From: Agitococcus sp.
GTDB lineage: Bacteria > Pseudomonadota > Gammaproteobacteria > Pseudomonadales > Moraxellaceae
Assembly (NCBI GenBank): GCA_030646715.1
Contig: JAUSLJ010000033.1
Span: 124,001-188,000 of the forward strand
Reading direction: 5' to 3'
DNA: 64,000 nucleotides
The notes beneath the pieces were generated by a model. The model saw nothing but the letters and a program-made list of their open reading frames with translations. It was not told where the DNA came from and did no database searches. The position numbers were made by a program, and so were the translations under genes. This document shows, piece by piece, positions 39,949 through 50,087 of this stretch. How positions within the stretch are numbered: the stretch's first letter is position 1; every line of letters begins with the position of its first letter.

Positions 39949-42771
39949 CTAATAAAACAAACGATAACTAAGATGTAGTTGTTGGCTGACATCGCCGTTT
40001 TGTTGCGCGCCTTGACTACGAACAAGGTAGACACTTAAACGGTCGCCACCGATCACCGAGCCATGTATGCCCAATTGACCATTGATACCTGTGCCATTGC
40101 TATCCGACTGACTGACACCCACTTCGCCAAAAACGCGCCATGCCCGTTGGTATTGACGTTCGTCCACTTGACCAAATGCCCAAGCCAAAGCAATTTGTTG
40201 ATAGTCTTTAGGGATGAAAAAAGCTGTTGTTGCTGTTTGGCCGATTGGCACAAGACTCATCAGCGCAGGGTCGAGGCTATTATTGGCAGTAAACTGACCG
40301 ATGCTGATATTCATTTTCAGCACATGGTCGGGTTGCTCGGTAAATAAGCGATGACCCGCGTCAATAGTCAAAATTGTGCCGTCCCCTAAAGCCTGTCCAT
40401 TTTGACTAAGGTAATTATCCATCGCTAATTCGGCATTGACATATTCACGGCCTGTCGGTGTCCAGTTGATACTGGCGGCGAGACGATTTTTCATCCCAGC
40501 GACCAATAAGCCTGTACTGTCGGTGCTTTCTTGATGTTGCGACCACAACCAATTGGCCGCTAATTGGCTATCAAACTTATAATGTTGTGCGACACGCCAG
40601 CCTGTATAGGCCGCTAGGCTGTCGGCTTTATGGATGGCGATAGTCCAGTCACTTTGTTCAAGGTGATGAGTAAAACTAATATTCAGGGCATCGCTTTGTT
40701 TTGGTGGAATGCCCAATACCGTGACATCTTTCGTTTTTTGCGTGTTCTGTTGCAGGTCTAAGGCCATGCGCAAATGTTCAGTTAACGGTGTCGTCCATGT
40801 TAATTGCCGTTGTTGCCGCGATAATGCCCCCAACTTACCTGAGCTGAACGAGACATCAAACCAATGACCGCGTTCGCTCAATAAATTACTGTAGCGACGA
40901 TGTAGTTCATCATCGAAAGGGTAATCTTCTTGTGTGTCAAAAGCTAAGTTTTCGGCCAAACTGAAACGATTGACGCGAGTAGCCGCTTCAATACGGTCAT
41001 AAATCGGCAATTCCGCCACTTGCGTATTGAGCAGTTGATTTATGGTTTGTTGGTCTTGTGCTTGTAAGGCCAAATTTAAGGTTGCCCACGTCGGTGCAGC
41101 CAGTTGCCGTTGATGCTGATGCAACCACTGACGGCTAGTATCGTAAAACTCATGGTTGAGTAACCAGCCCAGTGTTAATGCTTGGCTAAAACTATCGGGT
41201 CGTTGCGCTGCTTGGCTGTTGAGGTGTTGCTGCAAGCGTTGTTGACTGGCATCACTGCCCATGTTGTCGAGCGATAACGATAAAAACAAATGTTCTAGCT
41301 CGGTTAAACGGTCGCCTGATTCGCTACTTTTAATAGCTGTTTGTTGCTGATATAGGTTGGCGCGGATGTTATTGGCTGGGTCAACTGCGCCTAAATTTTG
41401 CAGCGAATCGGCAAAGCTAAAAGCGGCTAAGGCATCATTGGGGTGATACCGCAAATAGGCATTTTGAAAGGGTAGGGCGCGTAAGGGTTGTTGCAAATAA
41501 AGCCAAGCTGAACCCCACGTTGGCCATAAAGCAGGCGTGCGTTTTGCCGTTGAGTCGGCCGAGAATAATAGTGTTTTTAATTCTGTATTTTTATGCGCTT
41601 CGCTCAATACTCCCACTAAACCTTGTAATAAACGACTTAGTTTTGGCGCAAGTAATAAGGCTTTCTCATAATCGGCTTGCGCGGCGACAAGGTTCTTTTG
41701 TGCCCAAAATAATTGCGCGCGTTGTTCTAAAAATAAGGCGTTTTTTTCCAGTTTTGCCAGTTCTTTGTCGGTTAAGCTGGCTAAAAACTGGGTTGCGCCA
41801 TCAAGATGGTGGGCTTTTTGATAGAGAAATAGTACGCCAATCGCGGCGTTATCTTGACTGTATAAACGGAATGACAGCTCATTCAAAAACGCCGCATTTA
41901 ATGGGTCGGAGTCGATTTGTAGTGTGCTGTAATTCATCAAGTCCGCATCACTAAACAAAAACTCATCGGTGAGATGTTGATAAGCACGTTCGGCGGTATC
42001 TTTTTTATCAATCAAGCGCGACAGTTCGGCGTAGGTACGCCAATAGTCACCCCGATTGGTCGGCATTTTCTTTTCGACTTCGGTCAGACTTTGCCATGCT
42101 TGAACAATATCACCACGTTGATAAAACAATGCCGCCCGCCTTAATAACCAACTTTCTTCGACGGGGGGATAGTGTTGAATTAAACGATTAAGGGCGGTAA
42201 TCGCTCGTTCGTCTTTGCCTGCGCGTTCGGCTAAACCTGCTTCGGCAACGAGCATTGTCTTTTTGGCATTGCTTTTGTTGAGTTGTGCCAAAAAAGCCAA
42301 ACCCTCATCAGGGCGGCCTAAACGCTCGTAAATTTGCACCAGTTTTAAAATTGCCGCTTCGTTGTTGGGGTTAAGTGCCAACAATCGACGTTGATATTGC
42401 AATAAAGCTTCATCATCTAAGAGGCTTTCGGCTAAACGGCCAACGGCATCCCATGCTTTATTGTCATTAGTATTTTTGGCAAGTTTGAGCCATGCGCCAA
42501 GTGCTTCGCTCGGCTTACCAACCCATTCCGATATTTGAGCATATCGCTCCAGCCAAAATAAGCTAGTCGGTTCTGCGGTGATGGCTTTATCAGCCACTTG
42601 CCATGCCGCCGCTAAGTTTTTGTTGGCTAAATAAACGTCATAACCAAGCCGATAACGAATATCGTCAAAACTGGCTTGAGGTGTGCCTGCGGCCGCTTGA
42701 ATATCCATTTCTTCGCCATAAGCAATAGAAATAGATAACGATAATAAGGCTAGATAATGCCGCCACTTCAT
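39949..42771 (-). CDS. pelB: PelB, C-terminal protein: TPR scaffold plus outer-membrane porin
   Basis: A 940-residue protein with its own Sec signal peptide ('MKWRHYLALLSLSISIAYG', cleavage AYG/E likely), then a long series of TPR-like helical repeats (about 30-640) and a C-terminal ~300 residues of alternating strands ending 'HLSYRLFY', as for a beta barrel. This equals the bulk of PelB, the Pel export pore. In Pseudomonas, PelB is one ~1190-residue chain. Here the membrane-anchored start is a separate gene, and this part starts with ATGA overlap and a strong AGGAG 7 bases upstream, so the split looks genuine and not a sequencing slip. Confidence 0.88.
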   Translation of the reverse strand: MKWRHYLALLSLSISIAYGEEMDIQAAAGTPQASFDDIRYRLGYDVYLANKNLAAAWQVADKAITAEPTSLFWLERYAQISEWVGKPSEALGAWLKLAKNTNDNKAWDAVGRLAESLLDDEALLQYQRRLLALNPNNEAAILKLVQIYERLGRPDEGLAFLAQLNKSNAKKTMLVAEAGLAERAGKDERAITALNRLIQHYPPVEESWLLRRAALFYQRGDIVQAWQSLTEVEKKMPTNRGDYWRTYAELSRLIDKKDTAERAYQHLTDEFLFSDADLMNYSTLQIDSDPLNAAFLNELSFRLYSQDNAAIGVLFLYQKAHHLDGATQFLASLTDKELAKLEKNALFLEQRAQLFWAQKNLVAAQADYEKALLLAPKLSRLLQGLVGVLSEAHKNTELKTLLFSADSTAKRTPALWPTWGSAWLYLQQPLRALPFQNAYLRYHPNDALAAFSFADSLQNLGAVDPANNIRANLYQQQTAIKSSESGDRLTELEHLFLSLSLDNMGSDASQQRLQQHLNSQAAQRPDSFSQALTLGWLLNHEFYDTSRQWLHQHQRQLAAPTWATLNLALQAQDQQTINQLLNTQVAELPIYDRIEAATRVNRFSLAENLAFDTQEDYPFDDELHRRYSNLLSERGHWFDVSFSSGKLGALSRQQRQLTWTTPLTEHLRMALDLQQNTQKTKDVTVLGIPPKQSDALNISFTHHLEQSDWTIAIHKADSLAAYTGWRVAQHYKFDSQLAANWLWSQHQESTDSTGLLVAGMKNRLAASINWTPTGREYVNAELAMDNYLSQNGQALGDGTILTIDAGHRLFTEQPDHVLKMNISIGQFTANNSLDPALMSLVPIGQTATTAFFIPKDYQQIALAWAFGQVDERQYQRAWRVFGEVGVSQSDSNGTGINGQLGIHGSVIGGDRLSVYLVRSQGAQQNGDVSQQLHLSYRLFY

Positions 42772-43679
42772 GGACTCACTCCTGTCGCGGGGGTGCTAAT
42801 GCGCTGTTGTAATAACAACGACACATAATGTTGAGCGAGGTCAGGACGATTCGCCGATAACGCCAAACGCGCCAAAAACTCTAAAATGCTTGGGTCTTGC
42901 AACAAAACACCTGCGTAAGTCTGCGCGGCAGTCATGGCATCAGGCCATAAATTACCTGACTGTAGAGCTTTAACGCCTGATAGAAAGTAACTGCGCCGTT
43001 GTTGGAGGCTGCTACTGTACGGCATCGCTTGAAAATAGGTACGTGCCGCCGAGCGATAATGGCCTTCCGCTAAATACAATTGAGCAATACGATCAAACCA
43101 GACTAAATTGACATCTTTGGCGTTATAAATCAGTTGGTAATACAGTTCGCGGGCTAACACGGTATCACCAAAGGCATAAGCGTTTTTGGCAAATACTTCC
43201 AGCCGAGTTGTAGGCCATTCAAAATGACTGACTTTGCGTAATTGCTTTAAGTAGTGACGTTGGGCATTGATAAACTCCGCTGATTTTGGCGTAAATTGCC
43301 ACAATTGCCGTTCAAGAATATCCAGCAATAACACTTCTGCTTTCGCTTGCAGCTTCATTTCTAAGGTTTTGATTTTGAAGATCGGCGCAAGGGTTTGCCG
43401 TGCTTCACGAATTTGGCCTTTATCAAAAAAACGCTGTGCCAGTAAGATGCGTAAATAGTGGTCATCGGGCTTGGCGCGTAACCATGCTAATAAATAGGCA
43501 ATACTGACGTTGTCAGTTTGAGCCGAACGTTCTAAATGCCGCTGTAAACTTTGCTCAGGATAAATCACCATAAAAATCAGTGAGGTCAGAAGGCCGAAAC
43601 CTAAAATTTGTCCTGTCGTCGCAAAGCGTAATCGTTCAGGGGCGGCAGGAAAGCCTGAGCGCGGTAAGCTCATGGGCAT
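42768..43679 (-). CDS. PelB, N-terminal protein: inner-membrane-anchored TPR segment
   Basis: A 303-residue protein with one membrane helix near the start ('TGQILGFGLLTSLIFMVIYP') and helical TPR-like repeats after it ('HYLRILLAQRFFDKGQIREARQTL', 'RIAQLYLAEGHYRSAARTYFQAM'). It corresponds to the N-terminal part of single-chain PelB, and its size plus that of the next gene (303 + 940) is close to full-length PelB. It overlaps pelA by 44 bases; Met3 is an alternative start with better spacing to GGAGG. Together the two products may bridge the inner membrane and the export pore. Confidence 0.8.
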   Translation of the reverse strand: MPMSLPRSGFPAAPERLRFATTGQILGFGLLTSLIFMVIYPEQSLQRHLERSAQTDNVSIAYLLAWLRAKPDDHYLRILLAQRFFDKGQIREARQTLAPIFKIKTLEMKLQAKAEVLLLDILERQLWQFTPKSAEFINAQRHYLKQLRKVSHFEWPTTRLEVFAKNAYAFGDTVLARELYYQLIYNAKDVNLVWFDRIAQLYLAEGHYRSAARTYFQAMPYSSSLQQRRSYFLSGVKALQSGNLWPDAMTAAQTYAGVLLQDPSILEFLARLALSANRPDLAQHYVSLLLQQRISTPATGVSP

Positions 43680-46395
43680 TGACCTCCAACAGTAAACGAG
43701 AGCCTTGGCGAGTAGTCGCTAGGGTTTTAGAGCCTTGTATTAATTGACATTTGCTGGCATTGGCAAAGGTAATGCTAATCGGTTGATAGCCCGTTAACGA
43801 CAGATCTAGCGTGTTTTTGCTACGCGTAAAACGGTTAATACGAGCATTGGTCGATTCAACATAAGGTAGAGTGTTGTTGGCCGATTGCGTCACTAAGTTG
43901 GCATTGCTGTTTAATAAATGGACATAATTTTGCCCGTTATAACGATTAAATCCTGCCACTTGCGGGCTATCAGCAAAATTAATATGGTTCTTTTCATCCG
44001 TCCAACGCACTGTTTTTAAGTCGCCATTACCCCGAAAACGATAACCTTCAGGCGTACGGGCTATGACAAAATCATTAAAATCTAACACTTTTTTAATATA
44101 TTCAGAGCTATAAATGGGGAAAACGGGTTGTTTTAATGCCCATTGATAAACTTTATGCAGTGAATTTAACGAAGCCGTTTTGGAAACAATATAAGAATGA
44201 TAATAAATATCTATTGGTTTAAAACGGTAAGGTTTGTCGGTGAGTTCATACGTCTCAATAACACGTTCAAAACCATAAAAAGGGCCTATCCAATTGTTCG
44301 TATAAACGTTTTCATTTTGATTGGGGGCAAAAACCTGAAAATTGCCACCTTTAGGAATACCCAAGCCTGCAATTCGTGTCCAAGAATTTTGACTGCGGGT
44401 GATGGTGGTATCGCCGCCGTTCATATTGAGTACACCTGCATTTACCGTTTCGGCGATGGCGTTAGGCGTAGCGACACAATTACCTGTCCATAATAAAGCT
44501 TTTACTTTTTTATCTTTAGGCGCGAGTCGCTTATTAATGTAATCAATTGAACCTTGAATTTCCCGCTCTGCTGAATATTGATAGCCTTTTAGTGGCAAAT
44601 GGTAGCCTTCACTGTTGTCGGCATTTTCGGCTTTCACCCACGAAAAAGGATGCGAATACGAGTGACTGGCAATTTCTACCCACGGTAAAGCAAAGCTTTG
44701 CTGGTACAGTTTTTCTAAGGCGGCTGATTTATCAGGATACAAACCGTCAGGACTGACTTCGCCTTCAATAGCCGATAAAGTCGTCGGGATTTGATAGCGT
44801 TTTAATACTTCGTTAAGCATCACTTCGCCATTAAAGGGATATTTGGCGCGTTCAGCCAAACTCATAAAACCATCACCATCAATATGCACCATCAACAAAC
44901 GACGACCATTTTCGGTGGTGACATCGGCAATCGGGCGGTGTAGGTCTAATTTTAATGCGCGTTGTAAAAAGGCGAGGGGATTAATATGCCAACGTGCACC
45001 CGCATTATCATGGGGTAATTCTTCAATGGTATAAGGTGCTAACACATAGCCGCCCCATGAAGTAATAGCGGCAGGATGAAACTCTTGCCCTTGTTGATTG
45101 GCGAGGGTTAATAACGGCTGACTGTTGGCATCGGCACGAATAGGGTAAAGATGGCTTTGCCGCGCACGGACAGGAATTTCAAAGCCCATCATCGGGTCTT
45201 GGTTTTTTACCGTCAACACATCAGCGGCGGTTAATTCTTGGTAATTCAGCCCTAATATGGGCAATAAACCACTATCAGCATTCACGCCAAAACGGCTAAA
45301 AATGGCAATCGGCATTCCTGCGTTTATTTGCTGTTCTAGCCAACGCGGATAGTCACTGTTACTGGCGATCGAGTCATCGTTGATCCAACTGATAATACCT
45401 GCATAACGCCCTGTTAACGGTTGTGTCGGTAATTTGCTGTTGAACGGCAAATATTCAATACTCAAACCTAAATAAGCCAATGGCGCGCTTAAAAATCGTT
45501 GACCATCAGCATAATGTAAGTCTGCGCTTTCGGCAGGGTTATAAATAATCAACACTTTACGCGGTAACACCTCAATGTCGCCGACACCTAACATATCTAA
45601 ATTGGGTGTGCTGATCCACGGGATATAACCATCAGCACGAATTTTTGCTGCCGTTTCACGCGCCAGCGGTCGATCTTTTGCGGCGACATAATCAATCATT
45701 AACACAGGTAGGTGATATTGTTGCTTGACGATTTCGGCTTGTTTTTTAATCCACGTTTGATCATTGGCGGATACGGGCTTAAATTTTTGCTGTTGAGCAT
45801 CCCAACCTTGATATAACGACTCAATTGCCACCATCCATGCTAAGTCATGTAGTTCAGGCAATACTTCAAAACCCCGATTAAAAATCAGTTTTGCTTCAGG
45901 CCAGCGTTTTTTCAGTTCACGAATGGTGTTTTTTAAGCCCGCTTCTTGACGCTGACGTTGTTCAGGAGTTTTGGCAAATAGTTGATAAGAATCTAAGGTG
46001 TCTAAAAAGAAGCCGCGATAGCCTTTTGCCCATAACGGGGCAATGACATGATCAGCAAAAAAACTTGGCCATTCGGGGGCGGATTGGTCAATGACACGGC
46101 TTGCCCATGCTTGATTGTTGCCTTTTAGCCATGCTTTAGGAATAGCGGCAAAATAGGGTTTACTCGGATGAACTTCGCCAACGCTGGCGTAAGCAAATAA
46201 CTCGTGGTCTTTAGTATTGTAATTTTCAGGAGTGATGCTAGCAGCATCGGGATCAACTACAGCGACATCATATGCGCGTAACTCGGCCAAAGGCGGATTG
46301 ACACCATAAAATAAGGCGACATTCATTTGTTGCTCAGCAAAAGCACTGAAGCAATAAAGGCAGAGCAGGGGGAGCAACAAAAAACGAATGATCAA
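43636..46395 (-). CDS. pelA: Pel deacetylase/glycoside hydrolase PelA
   Basis: A periplasmic enzyme with two activities on Pel. After a signal peptide (to about residue 20) comes a GH114-type hydrolase domain (about 25-275; candidate acid Glu192 in 'AIESLYQGWD'), then a linker/reductase-like region and a polysaccharide deacetylase domain with 'HIDGDG' (Asp508) and HxxxH 'HSYSH' (His578/His582). A beta-rich C-terminal domain follows. The length of 919 matches Pseudomonas PelA. The only start downstream of an in-frame stop is TTG (46395), with AGGA 10 bases upstream, so initiation may be weak. It is the first gene of the pel operon. Confidence 0.93.
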   Translation of the reverse strand: MIIRFLLLPLLCLYCFSAFAEQQMNVALFYGVNPPLAELRAYDVAVVDPDAASITPENYNTKDHELFAYASVGEVHPSKPYFAAIPKAWLKGNNQAWASRVIDQSAPEWPSFFADHVIAPLWAKGYRGFFLDTLDSYQLFAKTPEQRQRQEAGLKNTIRELKKRWPEAKLIFNRGFEVLPELHDLAWMVAIESLYQGWDAQQQKFKPVSANDQTWIKKQAEIVKQQYHLPVLMIDYVAAKDRPLARETAAKIRADGYIPWISTPNLDMLGVGDIEVLPRKVLIIYNPAESADLHYADGQRFLSAPLAYLGLSIEYLPFNSKLPTQPLTGRYAGIISWINDDSIASNSDYPRWLEQQINAGMPIAIFSRFGVNADSGLLPILGLNYQELTAADVLTVKNQDPMMGFEIPVRARQSHLYPIRADANSQPLLTLANQQGQEFHPAAITSWGGYVLAPYTIEELPHDNAGARWHINPLAFLQRALKLDLHRPIADVTTENGRRLLMVHIDGDGFMSLAERAKYPFNGEVMLNEVLKRYQIPTTLSAIEGEVSPDGLYPDKSAALEKLYQQSFALPWVEIASHSYSHPFSWVKAENADNSEGYHLPLKGYQYSAEREIQGSIDYINKRLAPKDKKVKALLWTGNCVATPNAIAETVNAGVLNMNGGDTTITRSQNSWTRIAGLGIPKGGNFQVFAPNQNENVYTNNWIGPFYGFERVIETYELTDKPYRFKPIDIYYHSYIVSKTASLNSLHKVYQWALKQPVFPIYSSEYIKKVLDFNDFVIARTPEGYRFRGNGDLKTVRWTDEKNHINFADSPQVAGFNRYNGQNYVHLLNSNANLVTQSANNTLPYVESTNARINRFTRSKNTLDLSLTGYQPISITFANASKCQLIQGSKTLATTRQGSRLLLEVNAHELTALRLSCRP

Positions 46396-46479
46396 AGTGC
46401 CAATTTCCTATATCGCTAAAATCACGCTTGATAACAGCAGGGTTAACCACCATTTTGAGAGCGTCATATCTAGTCAAAG

Positions 46480-46495
46480 TGTGATCAAGTTAACA
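46480..46495 (-). promoter_or_regulatory. Candidate CRP/Vfr-type site upstream of pelA
   Basis: TGTGA-N6-TAACA (TGTGATCAAGTTAACA) matches the CRP consensus TGTGA-N6-TCACA at 9 of 10 conserved positions. It is centred about 92 bases upstream of the pelA start in the 270-base gap between spoT and pelA. The gap holds no convincing gene, and I found no strong -35/-10 pair in it. Confidence 0.35.
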
Positions 46496-46665
46496 CTTTC
46501 TGGTGACTGTGCCATTGGCCGATGTTTTCAATGTTCCGAAAATAAAGTCAATTGTGTTGCAAAGTGTAATGGATTCGTCATAGATTTGTGAGGGGGTTCA
46601 CGGAATTATTGTTTCTATTACGATAGGAGGTGTTTTTTCGGCGATGAGAAAGTGGATGAGATGTT

Positions 46666-48795
46666 TTATAAGCTTTTAACTGTCCGTCCTAAGCCTGTAC
46701 GGGTGACTTTTTCGACACCCGACAAAATGCGAATACGCTTAATAATTTGCGCTAAATGAATACGGTTTTTCACGGTTAAATTCATACTAATGACAGCGTG
46801 TTGCGCGCCTTTTTCTTGCATATTAATACTTTCTATATTGGCATCGCTGGCGGCAACCGATTGTGCAACTTCCGCAAGCATCCCGCGTTGATTGGCTAAC
46901 TCAATGCGTAATTCGCTTTGAAACTCTCGGTTAATGTCTTTTGCCCATTGTAAGGGCATACATTTATCGGGCGTGTCCCGCAACTCCATCACCACATTTC
47001 TGCACGCATCACGATGAATTACCACGCCCCGTCCCGCACTCAAATGACCAATGATGCTGTCACCCGGTAAAGGACGGCAACAACGGGCATAGGACACTAC
47101 TAAACCTTCAGTCCCTGTAATTGCCAAATGGCGGGCGTTGGGGCGAGAGTGTTCTTTAATATCTTCAGGCAATAAACGACGAGCCACTAACTGCGGCGCA
47201 CGATTGCCTAAACCGATATCTGCCAATAATTCATCTAAAGAATCAAAATTTAATTCGGCTAACGCGTATTGCAGTACCATTGCGTCAATGTCATGTAAAC
47301 GGGTGCCGTAAGCCGATAACGACTTATCTAATAAACGGCGGCCTAATTCCACCGACTCCGATAATTGTTGTTCTTTCAAGAAGTTGCGAATATTGGTACG
47401 CGCTTTACTGGTAATGACAAAGTTCAGCCAATGCGGGTTCGGTGACGCACCTGGAGCAGTGACAATTTCCACGGTTTGCCCCGTATTTAACGGCAAACTT
47501 AAGGCTGCTAAACGTGAGTCCACTTTTGCTGCAATACAACTATTACCGACATCGGAATGAATGGCATAGGCAAAATCAACGGGAGTCGCGCCTTTAGGCA
47601 AGGTAAAAATACGGCCTTTAGGAGTAAAAACATAAACTTCATCAGGGAATAAATCAATTTTAACGTTTTCGATAAAATCTAAAGAGTTACCCGCATTTTT
47701 TTGCAGTTCTAGTAGCGACGACATCCATTCCCGCGCCCGTGCTTGGGAGGTGTGATTAAAGCCATCTTTATACAACCAATGGGCGGCAATGCCGTTATTG
47801 GCCATCGCTTCCATCGCTTCGGTGCGGATTTGTACCTCAATCGGCACACCACGTTGACCTTTTAATAAGCTATGTAAAGACTGATAACCATTGGCTTTGG
47901 GGATAGCGATGTAATCTTTAAACTTTCCCGGAATGGGCTTATATAAATTGTGTACCACACCTAAAGTGCGATAACAGGTATCCACCGAATCGACAATAAC
48001 GCGAAAACCATACACATCCATGATTTCATCAAAAGACTTTTGTTTGTCTTTCATCTTTTGATAAATACTGAGCAGATGTTTTTCGCGGCCAATGACCTTG
48101 GCTTTAATACCACTGTCTTGCAGGCGTTTTTCTAAAGCTTGACGAATATTGGTTACGCCTTCTTTACGATTACCATGCGCGACTTTCACGGCTTTTTGAA
48201 TTAACGGGGCGCGCATCGGGAATAACGCAAAAAAACACAAATCTTCTAATTCTACCCGTACTTCATTCATCCCCAAGCGATTGGCGAGTGGTGCATAAAT
48301 ATCAAGGGTTTCTTGGGCGATGCGTTTGCGTTTTTCGGGTTTGAGGACATCCAACGTACGCATATTGTGCAAGCGATCAGCGAGTTTGACGATAATGACA
48401 CGAATGTCTTTGGTCATCGCTAACATCATTTTGCGTAGATTTTCGGCTTGTGCTTCGGCTTTAGAAATATGGCCGACTTTTTCTAATTTGGTGACACCAT
48501 CGACTAATTCGGCGACTTCGGCACTAAACAGTTGGGCGAGTTCGGCTTTACTGACCCCTGTATCTTCAATGACATCATGAAGCATGGCGGCCATCAAACT
48601 TTGATGGTCCATGTGCATGGCACTGAGGATTTCGGCGACTGCTAACGGGTGGGTAATATAAGGTGTGCCATCGCGGCGCATTTGTTGGCCATGAGCGCGT
48701 TCGGCAAAGGTATATGCGTCACGAACTAAGGCTATTTGTGCAGGTGCCAAATAACTACTGAGATGTTGACAGAGGACTTCAAGTCCAGCACTCAT
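46666..48795 (-). CDS. spoT: Bifunctional (p)ppGpp synthase/hydrolase SpoT
   Basis: Makes and degrades the stringent-response alarmone. Domains in order: an HD hydrolase with intact 'MLHDVIEDTG' and 'LADRLHNMRTL'; a RelA/SpoT synthetase ('GFRVIVDSVDTCYRTLGVVH', 'KDYIAIPKANGYQSLH'); TGS ('VYVFTPKGRIFTLPKGATPV'); a conserved Cys region ('YARCCRPLPGD'); and a C-terminal ACT domain. The ORF track starts at a GTG (48831); I use the ATG at 48795, which gives 709 residues and the usual N-terminus. It follows rpoZ and would precede ridA in the ancestral order, but pel intervenes. Confidence 0.96.
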   Translation of the reverse strand: MSAGLEVLCQHLSSYLAPAQIALVRDAYTFAERAHGQQMRRDGTPYITHPLAVAEILSAMHMDHQSLMAAMLHDVIEDTGVSKAELAQLFSAEVAELVDGVTKLEKVGHISKAEAQAENLRKMMLAMTKDIRVIIVKLADRLHNMRTLDVLKPEKRKRIAQETLDIYAPLANRLGMNEVRVELEDLCFFALFPMRAPLIQKAVKVAHGNRKEGVTNIRQALEKRLQDSGIKAKVIGREKHLLSIYQKMKDKQKSFDEIMDVYGFRVIVDSVDTCYRTLGVVHNLYKPIPGKFKDYIAIPKANGYQSLHSLLKGQRGVPIEVQIRTEAMEAMANNGIAAHWLYKDGFNHTSQARAREWMSSLLELQKNAGNSLDFIENVKIDLFPDEVYVFTPKGRIFTLPKGATPVDFAYAIHSDVGNSCIAAKVDSRLAALSLPLNTGQTVEIVTAPGASPNPHWLNFVITSKARTNIRNFLKEQQLSESVELGRRLLDKSLSAYGTRLHDIDAMVLQYALAELNFDSLDELLADIGLGNRAPQLVARRLLPEDIKEHSRPNARHLAITGTEGLVVSYARCCRPLPGDSIIGHLSAGRGVVIHRDACRNVVMELRDTPDKCMPLQWAKDINREFQSELRIELANQRGMLAEVAQSVAASDANIESINMQEKGAQHAVISMNLTVKNRIHLAQIIKRIRILSGVEKVTRTGLGRTVKSL

Positions 48796-48889
48796 ACGGC
48801 ACTCTAATAAATAAAAAATAGGGGATGACACAGATAAACAGCGACCGCCTGAGCAGCGAGCTACTGTTTATATATATCATCCCTTGTCA

Positions 48890-49150
48890 TTAGAAGCTAG
48901 GTTGTTCTAACGCCAACATCATGTCTTCTTCGTCATGATCTTCTTCAACTTTTTGCGTCAACAAATGACGGTCAATATGGCCTGCGGCGATTTCACGCAA
49001 AGCCATCACCGTTGGTTTATCATTTTCCCACGGTAAGAACGGTTCTTTATTGCCAGTGGACAGTTGGCGAGCGCGTTTTGCGGCAACCAATACTAATTCG
49101 AAGCGGTTTTCGACCGCGCCTAAACAATCTTCAACGGTAACACGAGCCAT
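48890..49150 (-). CDS. rpoZ: RNA polymerase subunit omega
   Basis: A small subunit that helps assemble beta-prime and binds ppGpp together with it. The start '[10 protein letters not shown]', '[18 protein letters not shown]' and '[11 protein letters not shown]' are definitive. The ORF track is longer; the ATG at 49150 with AGAGGT just upstream is the real start (86 residues). Its place between gmk and spoT is the standard gammaproteobacterial arrangement. Confidence 0.97.
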   Translation of the reverse strand: MARVTVEDCLGAVENRFELVLVAAKRARQLSTGNKEPFLPWENDKPTVMALREIAAGHIDRHLLTQKVEEDHDEEDMMLALEQPSF

Positions 49151-49203
49151 ACTGACCTCTAAATACTGAAAACTAACAAGCAACCTTTGATTGTAGGGAA
49201 AGA

Positions 49204-50070
<867 letters not shown>

Positions 50071-50087
50071 GTTTTCTTTGTTTTGGC

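Noticed and set aside
42768-42771. Frameshift or sequencing error splitting pelB
   Set aside because: The second ORF has its own signal peptide, an ATGA overlap and AGGAG at ideal spacing, which an accidental frameshift would not create.
46388-46591. 67-aa plus-strand ORF in the spoT-pelA gap
   Set aside because: No recognisable domain, no clear ribosome-binding site, and it overlaps the pelA start region antisense; it looks like a chance ORF in regulatory DNA.
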